From: Bacteroidota bacterium
Lineage (GTDB): Bacteria > Bacteroidota > Bacteroidia > Chitinophagales > UBA10324
DNA length: 37,845 nucleotides
Direction of reading: 5' to 3'
Assembly: GCA_014190575.1 (NCBI GenBank)
Contig: BJGQ01000031.1
Coordinates: forward strand, 1 to 37,845
Part shown: positions 18,357 through 25,655 of the stretch, one piece after another
Layout: the number at the start of each line of letters is the position of its first letter
Position numbering within the stretch: the first letter of the stretch is position 1
Notes under the pieces: generated by a model
Databases searched by the model: none
What the model was told of the DNA's origin: nothing
The model's input: only the letters and a program-made list of their open reading frames with translations
Program-made: the position numbers and the translations under genes

Positions 18357-19385
18357 ATGAAGAATCCCCGACCCTCCATCCTCGCTTTATATTCAAGTCT
18401 TGTTATTGCAATTATTGCATCTGTTGTTTGCGGATTTATTTTTAATCAAAAATCAGAGGCAATTATTGTAGGTGTAACAGTTTTTGTTACTGGCTTTGCT
18501 ATATTTTTTTATGCGCTTCAGATTTTTATTTACCGCAAGATTAAACTGGTTTACAAATCCATTCATCATTTGAAAGCAGGAAAGGAAGAGACTTCACTTA
18601 AAGAAAAATTGAATGAAGACCCTCTGGAAATGGTGAATAAAGAAGTAATGGAATGGGAACACGAGAAGGTGACGGAAATTGAACAACTCAAAAAGCTTGA
18701 AGTATATCGGAAGGAATTTGTGGCCAATGTTACACATGAATTAAAAACTCCGCTCTTCAGTATTCAGGGATACATACACACACTTCTTGATGGTGCGCTC
18801 GAAGATGAAGCTGTGAATAAAATGTTTCTTGAAAAAGCATCTCGCAATGTAGATCGTTTGACAAATCTGATTGCAGATTTGGAAGTAATCACTCAACTTG
18901 AATCGGGCAGTTACACTTTGGAGCCGGAGGTATTCGACATTCACATGCTAACCCAGGATGTGTTTGATTCACTGGAGATGAAAGCAAATGCGCGAAAAAT
19001 TTTATTATTGTTTAAAAAAGGATGCGACCATCCGTTTTATGTTTCTGCTGACAAAGAAAAAATTCGACAGGTACTTATAAATCTTTTGGATAATTCAATT
19101 AAATACGGAAAAGAAAGTGGGAACACAGTGGTAAGTTTTTATGATATGGATGAAAATATTTTGGTTGAAGTAACCGACGACGGAAATGGAATTGCAGAAC
19201 ACCACCTTATTCGATTGTTTGAGCGATTCTATCGTGCCGACAAAAGCCGCTCCCGCGATATTGGCGGAACAGGTTTGGGATTATCTATTGTAAAACACAT
19301 AATAGAGGCACATAACCAAACCATTAATGTGCGCAGCACTGTTGGCGTAGGAACCACTTTTGGGTTTACTCTCTTGAAGAAATAA
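18357..19385 (+). CDS. Sensor histidine kinase, PhoR-like
   Basis: A 342-residue inner-membrane kinase. Two adjacent helices (about 8-29 and 35-58) with almost no periplasmic loop are followed by a short linker and HisKA with phosphoacceptor H127 in FVANVTHELKTPL. The HATPase domain shows the N box (LINLLDNSIKYG), G1 (VTDDGNGI), an F box (LFERFYRADKSRSRDIGGTG) and G2 (GTGLGLSIVKHI). Lack of an extracellular sensor domain suggests sensing through the membrane or a partner protein, as with PhoR-type kinases. It is co-transcribed with the response regulator; the ATG start is supported by the basic residues before helix 1. Confidence 0.94.
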   Translation: MKNPRPSILALYSSLVIAIIASVVCGFIFNQKSEAIIVGVTVFVTGFAIFFYALQIFIYRKIKLVYKSIHHLKAGKEETSLKEKLNEDPLEMVNKEVMEWEHEKVTEIEQLKKLEVYRKEFVANVTHELKTPLFSIQGYIHTLLDGALEDEAVNKMFLEKASRNVDRLTNLIADLEVITQLESGSYTLEPEVFDIHMLTQDVFDSLEMKANARKILLLFKKGCDHPFYVSADKEKIRQVLINLLDNSIKYGKESGNTVVSFYDMDENILVEVTDDGNGIAEHHLIRLFERFYRADKSRSRDIGGTGLGLSIVKHIIEAHNQTINVRSTVGVGTTFGFTLLKK

Positions 19386-19530
19386 ATTCTTTGAATTTTA
19401 TTTTAAAATTAATTCTGATTGAATTATTCTAATATCATTATCATTTAGGTCGTGTATTTCTCCTTTGTCATTGCATTGTCAAAATCCTGCCGAATGATTT
19501 AAGTTATAAGCTATGGGGGTTATATAGAGG

Positions 19531-19538
19531 TAAATTTG
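19531..19538 (+). promoter_or_regulatory. -7 element of the HmuY-like/TonB-receptor operon
   Basis: TAAATTTG matches TAnnTTTG, 24 bases before the ATG at 19563. No TTG at the expected -33 position, so the promoter may need an activator. Confidence 0.45.
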
Positions 19539-19562
19539 CCCTCTGAAAAAACTAAAAACACA

Positions 19563-20831
19563 ATGAAAAAATTAATTACACTTTCTGTTGTTCTCCTCAC
19601 TTCAGTTAGCATTTATGCCCAAACTGCCGTTTACGATTCAGTTACTATGGGTGCAGGATACGCAAATCAAATTTGGTATAGCATGGCAAATGGTGAAGTA
19701 TCACAAACGCCAAATAATAACTGGGATTTAGCATTTACCACTTACTTCATGGGCGCAAGTGCATACATCAATTCGGCGCAAGGAGTTACACTTTATGCAA
19801 TTCCGAATACTGACATTTCAGGATTTGCAACGGTAATTGATACAACCGGATATTCAAGTTGGCAATCATTAAATAATTCTGATACCACCTGGAATAAAGG
19901 TGCCTTCAATCAAAACATGGGAAGTTTTCCAAATTATGGCTGGGGAAACTATGATAATGTAACGCATGAAATTATCGGCGACTCTTTGTTTTTAGTGCGC
20001 ACCGGAATGAATCCTAATTATTCGTTCAAAAAATTGTGGGTGATAAAAAAAGATGTTAGCGGAAACTGGATTATCAGATCGGCAAACATTGATAACACAA
20101 GTGATGTAACTGATACCATATTGTATAGCAGTTATTCAACAAAAAATTTCTCTTATTATTCTTTAAACAATCAGGCTGATCTAAATCGTGAGCCTTTAAC
20201 AACTGATTGGGATATAACTTTTGCCCGTTACACTGCAGATGTTTTAACAACTACCTGCATTCCCTCAACAGGATATTTTTCAGTAACAGGAGTTTTAAGT
20301 AATAAAAAAATTGTTGTTGCTCAAGCAGATGGCGCTGATTTTTCAACAGTTGATTTTGCCAACTATCAAAGTCAGTTGGATTCAAATATTTCAACTATAG
20401 GTTTTGATTGGAAGTGTTCAGGCGTGCTTACTGCCAATGTTGTTTACTTTATTAAAGCAAATGGAGGAAATGTTTGGAAAGTACAATTCACACAACCTGC
20501 ACCAACAGGTGCAACAGGGAAGATATTTTTTGAGAAAGAATTATTAACAACTGGAATTTCTCCTTTGAATGAAACAATAAATTCAATTTCAATTTATCCA
20601 AACCCAACTGCTGGAAATTCATCACTTATTGTTGATGCAAAAAAATCAGGTGCTGCTTCATTCAGCATATACAATACTGTTGGTGCGTTGGTAAATATTC
20701 AATCAACAACATTGAAACAAGGAATGAATATTCTTCCAATCAATACCGAATCACTTGCTGATGGAATTTATTTCATTAAAAATTCGAATGAAAAAAATTC
20801 AGCAGTACTGAAATTAATTATTGCCCGTTAA
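19563..20831 (+). CDS. HmuY-like ligand-binding protein with T9SS C-terminal sorting domain
   Basis: A 422-residue secreted protein with a Sec signal peptide (MKKLITLSVVLLTSVSIYAQ) and no lipobox. The central part (about 22-335) resembles the lipoprotein encoded at 23096: VTMGAGYANQIWYS, NNWDLAFTT, TWNKGAFN, TDWDITFARY, YFSVTGVLSN and STIGFDWK each have counterparts there. That pattern is characteristic of HmuY-family hemophore-like proteins. The last 75 or so residues are a type A T9SS sorting domain (ISIYPNPTAGNSSLIVDA, then LADGIYFIKN and KLIIAR). It should thus be exported by T9SS and released or bound to the surface. The central domain has only one His (VTHEI), so His-His heme ligation as in Porphyromonas HmuY is unlikely; Met or other ligands are possible. 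It lies 24 bases before the receptor gene. The ATG at 19563 is preferred over the upstream TTG. Confidence 0.78.
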   Translation: MKKLITLSVVLLTSVSIYAQTAVYDSVTMGAGYANQIWYSMANGEVSQTPNNNWDLAFTTYFMGASAYINSAQGVTLYAIPNTDISGFATVIDTTGYSSWQSLNNSDTTWNKGAFNQNMGSFPNYGWGNYDNVTHEIIGDSLFLVRTGMNPNYSFKKLWVIKKDVSGNWIIRSANIDNTSDVTDTILYSSYSTKNFSYYSLNNQADLNREPLTTDWDITFARYTADVLTTTCIPSTGYFSVTGVLSNKKIVVAQADGADFSTVDFANYQSQLDSNISTIGFDWKCSGVLTANVVYFIKANGGNVWKVQFTQPAPTGATGKIFFEKELLTTGISPLNETINSISIYPNPTAGNSSLIVDAKKSGAASFSIYNTVGALVNIQSTTLKQGMNILPINTESLADGIYFIKNSNEKNSAVLKLIIAR

Positions 20832-20855
20832 AAAAATTGGTGAAACAATAAGTTG

Positions 20856-23078
20856 ATGATCAGAATCAAATTAATTGGAATTTTTTTATTGTCGCTTGTT
20901 AGCGTTGAGCAAGGTTTTGCCCAACAACAAGCGACAATAAAAATTTTTGATTCGCAAAATCATCAACCGTTAACCGGAGTTGTAGTTGTTGCAGAAAACA
21001 AGCCCTATAAACAAATTGTTAGTGTTACCGATGAAGATGGATTCTCAAAGTTGCAGATTATCATACCATGTTTTATCACTCTTCATTTAATTGGATACAA
21101 TGAAATAAAATTTCAATTGAACGGAAATGATACCACAATTAATCTTTCTCCCAATGAAAATAATTTGAATGAAGTAGTTGTAACCGGTGAATACAATTTA
21201 ACAACAAGCGATAAATCGGTTTACAACATTCGTGTAATTGATGCAAAAGAAATTGAAGCAAAGCAATCGAGCAGTTTGGCTGATTTATTAAATACACAAT
21301 TAAATATCCGCTTATCAGAAGACAATATCCTTGGAACCGGATTAAGTATTAATGGATTGAATGGACAAAACATAAAAATTCTGATTGATGGTGTTCCGGT
21401 TATCGGAAGAGAAAACGGAAACATTGACCTCTCACAAATCTTATTGTCAACTGTTGAACGAATTGAATTAATAGAAGGCCCAATGAGTTCGATGTACGGA
21501 ACCGATGCCATTGGCGGATTGATAAACATCATTACAAAACAGAGTTCGAAAAACAGAACTGAAGGAAATGCAAACGCGTTGTATGAATCTGATGGTCGTT
21601 ATAATTTTGATGGAAATGTTTTTTTCAAAATTGGTTCCGATCATTTTTCGGCCAATGGCGGACGAAATTTTTTTGATGGGTTTAGTAATTCTGATACAGG
21701 AAGATGGCAGCAATGGAAGCCATACGAACAACATTTCTTTGGGGTAGCTTATGGTTTGAAATCGCGGTTTACTGATGTACAGTTGAAAGCCGATTACTTT
21801 CATCAAACATCTCAGAACAAAGGCGAACCTGTTATTACCCCTTACGAAGCATATGCGTTCGATGAATATTATTTAACTGATAGATGGAATATTACATTGT
21901 TACAATCAGTTCGACTCACACATAACCTGAAATTAGATTTCACTAATGCGTATTCAAATTACAGTCGCATCAGAAATACTTATCGCAAAGATTTGGTTTT
22001 ACTTACTCAGGAATTAATTCCGCTAACGAGTATGCAGGATACTTCTTTGTTTAATGCGTTTGCATTCAGAGGAAGCATCAGCAAAGTTTTAGCTGTAAAT
22101 AATTTCAGTTTCCTCGCAGGTTACGATATCAATATTGAAAACGGGAGCGGACAAAAATTATTAAATCACAAACAATCAATTGAAGATTATGCCGCATTCG
22201 GAAGTTTTCAATGGAAATTAAATAAATTCACTTTTCGACCTGCACTTCGTTATGCTTTCAACACCCGATACACCGAACCTATAATTCCTTCGTTAAATTT
22301 TGTTTTCAATGCTGATAAAAATTTAGCACTTCGTTTAAGTTATTCACGCGGATTCAGAGCACCATCGTTAAAAGAAATGGATTTGTATTTTGTTGATGTC
22401 AATCATAACATTCATGGCAATCCTGATTTGAAAGCTGAAGATTCACATCACATTTTATTTTCTGCCAACTACTCCAAAAAAATTGATCAGTCTGTTATTC
22501 AACTCAAAGGAGCATTTGCTTATAACAATATTCAAAACATCATTACTCTGGCTCTGGCCAATTCTTCTCAACTACTCTACACATACATCAACATAGATAA
22601 TTATCAAACTGCTGTTGGTTCCATTGAAGCTAATTATCAATTTCAATCGTTCAGTTTTAACAATGGATTTTCGTTAACCGGTTTATACAATTCGCTTTCA
22701 GCAAACGATAATTCTGTTCCACAATTTTCTTATTCACCTGAATGGAATTCGCAGCTTTCATTTGAAATGAAAAAACTGAACATGCAAATGAACATTCAAT
22801 TGAAAGCCACCGGAACAACCCTAGGCTATGTGTTGGACGATAGTTCGAATGTTTATCAAAATGAAATCAGTTCTTACACCATGTTGGACGCGGGAGTGAC
22901 AAAAAGTTTTCTGAAAAAAAGAATTTCAATTTCAGTTGGCGGAAAAAATTTACTGAATGTGATTAACATCAATAGCTCAGTATCAGGTGGCATTCATTCA
23001 GATAATAGCGGAACTGTTCCGAACAGTTGCGGACGATTTGCCTACTTGAAACTTGCTTTTAAATTTTACAATCAATAG
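20856..23078 (+). CDS. TonB-dependent outer-membrane receptor, HmuR-like candidate
   Basis: A 740-residue TonB-dependent transporter. Signal peptide (to about residue 23), carboxypeptidase-regulatory-like beta domain (about 25-100; ATIKIFDSQNHQPLTGVVVV), plug domain (about 115-225; LADLLNTQLNIRL, IKILIDGVPVIG, VERIELIEGPMSSMYGTDAI) and a beta-barrel to the end. The barrel holds a FRAP box (F500) and an NPDL box (N522) with two His between them (H517, H520). Paired FRAP/NPDL boxes with a nearby His are found in heme receptors such as HemR/HmuR, but FRAP/NPDL also occurs in other receptors, so heme as ligand is inferred mainly from the two HmuY-like neighbours. ATG at 20856 is used; a TTG lies one codon earlier. 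Confidence 0.9.
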   Translation: MIRIKLIGIFLLSLVSVEQGFAQQQATIKIFDSQNHQPLTGVVVVAENKPYKQIVSVTDEDGFSKLQIIIPCFITLHLIGYNEIKFQLNGNDTTINLSPNENNLNEVVVTGEYNLTTSDKSVYNIRVIDAKEIEAKQSSSLADLLNTQLNIRLSEDNILGTGLSINGLNGQNIKILIDGVPVIGRENGNIDLSQILLSTVERIELIEGPMSSMYGTDAIGGLINIITKQSSKNRTEGNANALYESDGRYNFDGNVFFKIGSDHFSANGGRNFFDGFSNSDTGRWQQWKPYEQHFFGVAYGLKSRFTDVQLKADYFHQTSQNKGEPVITPYEAYAFDEYYLTDRWNITLLQSVRLTHNLKLDFTNAYSNYSRIRNTYRKDLVLLTQELIPLTSMQDTSLFNAFAFRGSISKVLAVNNFSFLAGYDINIENGSGQKLLNHKQSIEDYAAFGSFQWKLNKFTFRPALRYAFNTRYTEPIIPSLNFVFNADKNLALRLSYSRGFRAPSLKEMDLYFVDVNHNIHGNPDLKAEDSHHILFSANYSKKIDQSVIQLKGAFAYNNIQNIITLALANSSQLLYTYINIDNYQTAVGSIEANYQFQSFSFNNGFSLTGLYNSLSANDNSVPQFSYSPEWNSQLSFEMKKLNMQMNIQLKATGTTLGYVLDDSSNVYQNEISSYTMLDAGVTKSFLKKRISISVGGKNLLNVININSSVSGGIHSDNSGTVPNSCGRFAYLKLAFKFYNQ

Positions 23079-23095
23079 ACCTTAATTAATAAATA

Positions 23096-24157
23096 ATGAT
23101 TTTTCGTTTTCGATTTCTATTTCTTGCTCTTATCGTTTCGCTGTTCGCATCTTGTTTTAAAAAAGATGATTCAATTGTTTTGCAAGCACCCGGAAATGTG
23201 GAAGTGGATCAGGTTGCAATGGGACCTGATTATTTGAATCAGATTTATTACCAGCTTTCAACTAATGAAACTTTTATGAGTGATCACCGCAGTTGGGATT
23301 TGGCTTTTGAAACTTCAGCAAACGGTTATCACATCTGGGTCAATGGAAGCAATCAGATTTTTGTTAACAATACTAATAGTTCAAACTTTGATAATATTAC
23401 TGACACAGTTGGTTCAAATTGGTTAATGGATGCAAGTAGCTGGAATAAAGATTCAACGGCTATAGGTGAATGGATAAATTCAAATCCTGTTGTTGATCCA
23501 TCGGTTCCTAAAGATGATTTGTTTAATTCTTCTCCTAGTAGAATTGAAGAAATGGTAACTTCTACCCGGGTTTATTTAATTGATCTTGGACCTGATATGC
23601 TTGCAGCTGAAAGATATAAAAAAATTGTATTCGAATCTTTTGATCAGCACCAATATACTTTCAAGTATGCCAATTTAAATAATTCAGATTTTCATGAAAT
23701 TACTATACAAAAAGAGACTGATTATGCCTATACTTATTTCAGTATTCGCAATGGCAATCAGGTTGTATATCCTGAGCCTATAAAACCAAAATGGGATATT
23801 TTATTTACACGCTACCGCACCATTTTATTTTCAGGCGGAATTACTCTTCCATACATTGTAACAGGTGTTTTAATTAATCCGGATGGATATAGTGTGGCAA
23901 TGGATACATCTGTTTCATTTAATGATATGGATTATAATTATGCAAAAAATTTAATTTACAAATCAAATCGTGATGCTATTGGATTTGATTGGAAGCACAT
24001 TAACTATCAATCAGCTTCCGCAACTTATGTTGTTGATCCAACTAAAATTTATTTGATAAAAGATAAACTTGGTTATTACTGGAAACTCCACTTCATTGGT
24101 TTTTACAACGACCAGGGAGTTAAAGGGTATCCGCAGTTTGAGTTTCAGCGTTTGTAA
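23096..24157 (+). CDS. HmuY-family lipoprotein (heme-binding-protein-like)
   Basis: A 353-residue lipoprotein. The signal peptide ends in LIVSLFAS-C20, followed by a Lys/Asp start (FKKDD), consistent with outer-membrane attachment. The body has the HmuY-family pattern: VAMGPDYLNQIYYQ, RSWDLAFET, PKWDILFTRY, PYIVTGVLINP, AIGFDWK and the end block IYLIKDKLGYYWKLHFIGFY followed by NDQGVKGYPQFEF. It is a paralogue of the T9SS-sorted protein at 19563. It contains several His (for example in GYHIWV and DQHQYTF) that might coordinate heme. Only 17 bases separate it from the receptor gene, so the three genes form one operon. The last 38 bp overlap the 3' end of the opposite-strand Kir channel gene. 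Confidence 0.8.
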   Translation: MIFRFRFLFLALIVSLFASCFKKDDSIVLQAPGNVEVDQVAMGPDYLNQIYYQLSTNETFMSDHRSWDLAFETSANGYHIWVNGSNQIFVNNTNSSNFDNITDTVGSNWLMDASSWNKDSTAIGEWINSNPVVDPSVPKDDLFNSSPSRIEEMVTSTRVYLIDLGPDMLAAERYKKIVFESFDQHQYTFKYANLNNSDFHEITIQKETDYAYTYFSIRNGNQVVYPEPIKPKWDILFTRYRTILFSGGITLPYIVTGVLINPDGYSVAMDTSVSFNDMDYNYAKNLIYKSNRDAIGFDWKHINYQSASATYVVDPTKIYLIKDKLGYYWKLHFIGFYNDQGVKGYPQFEFQRL

Positions 24158-25115
24158 TTATCTCGGGCAACTCCGCATGTTCAAAATCAGAAATACGATC
24201 AAGATAGTGATGAGTATATCCCGCTGATTGATTGATTTCGAAGTTGCGGATAAATTTTGCGCCCCATATTATTTCATCATGGCGATACGAAAAACGAGTA
24301 TGAACATGCTGCGAAAAAGTTTCGTCATAAGCTTTTATGAAGATAAGAATTTCTACATCTGCTTTTTCTAAATCTTCTTTTGACCACCCATAAATCGGGC
24401 TCTTTTCATTTATAGGGTGAACCACGGTCCATGATAGTGGAAAGAAGCGAATCATTTTTGTTTCCAGTTCCATTGGATAAAATCTTCTGATAAGGCCTGC
24501 AGGTTCATCATTCATTAACGATATTGTAACTGATACCTCTACTTCATTCAGAATATTGCGTCGAATATTTGCAATGCGAAACATTAAACCCCGCTGGGTT
24601 ATTTTATAAGGAGCCATAAGTGCAATGGCACTATTGATAATTTTTGCCTGTGGCCGGCTAAAACGCCCATATAACAAACCGGTTGCCAGCGCAAACGATA
24701 ATAACCCAACCAATGATTCAATTGCTGCAACTGCGCTAGCCCAAAAACCCATGGGACTTATTCTTCCATAACCAACAGTAGTGAGTGTTTGCGCGCTGAA
24801 GAAAAATGCATCCAGACATTTTGTTGATTCTGATGCTACATCCATTCCCGGAAAATGATTGGCCCCAATGAAAAAATAAACGATGGCGAATATTGAATTG
24901 ATAATTAAAAAACCAATGAACACCATTATGCTGAACTTTAGCCATGGCATGGTTATAAGCACATTATAAATATCATAAGACCGGAAAAACGGAAGCCCGA
25001 AATTTTTTACATTGAATTCACCTTTCTCATTCACTGCGCGGTTGCGTTGTGCATTATTGCTGAACCCGCTGTCGGTAATTTCTTTTTGATTTTGAGGGGA
25101 AGATTTTTTACTCAT
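24120..25115 (-). CDS. Inward-rectifier-type potassium channel (KirBac-like)
   Basis: A 331-residue inner-membrane K+ channel. It has a slide-helix region with FFRSYDIYNVLITMPWLKF (about 43-61), an outer helix (about 62-83), a pore loop with the selectivity filter TVGYG (113-117) and an inner helix (about 123-150, WASAVAAIESLVGLLSFALA). The cytoplasmic beta-sandwich domain typical of Kir channels follows (RIANIRRNILNEVEVSVTIS, FPLSWTVVHPINEKSPIYG, DETFSQHVHTRFSYRHDEI). A bacterial Kir tetramer is expected. ATG start at 25115, 45 bases after the stop of the PepSY-like gene. The 3' end overlaps the HmuY lipoprotein gene by 38 bp on the other strand; the overlap encodes the variable tail after the channel domain. 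Confidence 0.95.
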   Translation of the reverse strand: MSKKSSPQNQKEITDSGFSNNAQRNRAVNEKGEFNVKNFGLPFFRSYDIYNVLITMPWLKFSIMVFIGFLIINSIFAIVYFFIGANHFPGMDVASESTKCLDAFFFSAQTLTTVGYGRISPMGFWASAVAAIESLVGLLSFALATGLLYGRFSRPQAKIINSAIALMAPYKITQRGLMFRIANIRRNILNEVEVSVTISLMNDEPAGLIRRFYPMELETKMIRFFPLSWTVVHPINEKSPIYGWSKEDLEKADVEILIFIKAYDETFSQHVHTRFSYRHDEIIWGAKFIRNFEINQSAGYTHHYLDRISDFEHAELPEIITNAETQTADTL

Positions 25116-25160
25116 AATATTTATTAAGTAGAATAAAATTAAAATACATTTTATCAGGTT

Positions 25161-25610
25161 TTATTCTTCTTCCACTTTACTCACAAAATTTCCATCGGCA
25201 TCAAACGAGTAAGTAAAAAGTTTGCCTGTGTTTTTTTCTAAAGAATAATATTCAATTCCTTTCTTGGTTTCTGATTTATAGTAGCCGGTAATTTTTCCTC
25301 CGGAAATATTTGAAGTAAGATAAGTAATTGCAGCTGCAGGAAATTCTTCAGCTTTCAGTTTAGTATCAGTACTAATCCAGTCACCCATAGCCATTGCATA
25401 CATAACAGTAACAGAATGTTTTTCCTGCGAAAAAGTTGTCTCCAAAAATCCGGGGCCTGGCTGAATCCAAACCACTGCACCAACAGTTGGGAATTTCTCA
25501 GCAAAATGTTTTTTGACTGTTTCCGGAATCAATTTGTTGTCTATTGGCAATTGAGCGAAGGAAACAAAAAATGAAAAACTAAAAATGAAAACCAGAATAC
25601 AGACTTTCAT
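25161..25610 (-). CDS. Small secreted protein, PepSY-like/DUF2874 type
   Basis: A 149-residue exported protein with signal peptide (MKVCILVFIFSFSFFVSFAQ). The mature part shows the PepSY-like beta-lactamase-inhibitor-protein-like pattern: VKKHFAEKFPTVGAVVWIQ, a middle strand with SVTVMYAMAMGDWISTD, then a second FPAAAITYLTSNISGGKI and KKGIEYYSLEKNTGKLFTYS. In this group F/Y-P-x-A...V-W motifs recur; function is unknown, with periplasmic inhibitor or binding roles proposed. The frame is open to a GTG at 25631, but the ATG at 25610 gives the better signal peptide. It follows gyrB by 45 bases and precedes the Kir channel gene, all on one strand. Confidence 0.7.
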   Translation of the reverse strand: MKVCILVFIFSFSFFVSFAQLPIDNKLIPETVKKHFAEKFPTVGAVVWIQPGPGFLETTFSQEKHSVTVMYAMAMGDWISTDTKLKAEEFPAAAITYLTSNISGGKITGYYKSETKKGIEYYSLEKNTGKLFTYSFDADGNFVSKVEEE

Positions 25611-25655
25611 CAGCGACAAATAATTTTTCACTTTTAAATTTTAGTTTTTAATTAA

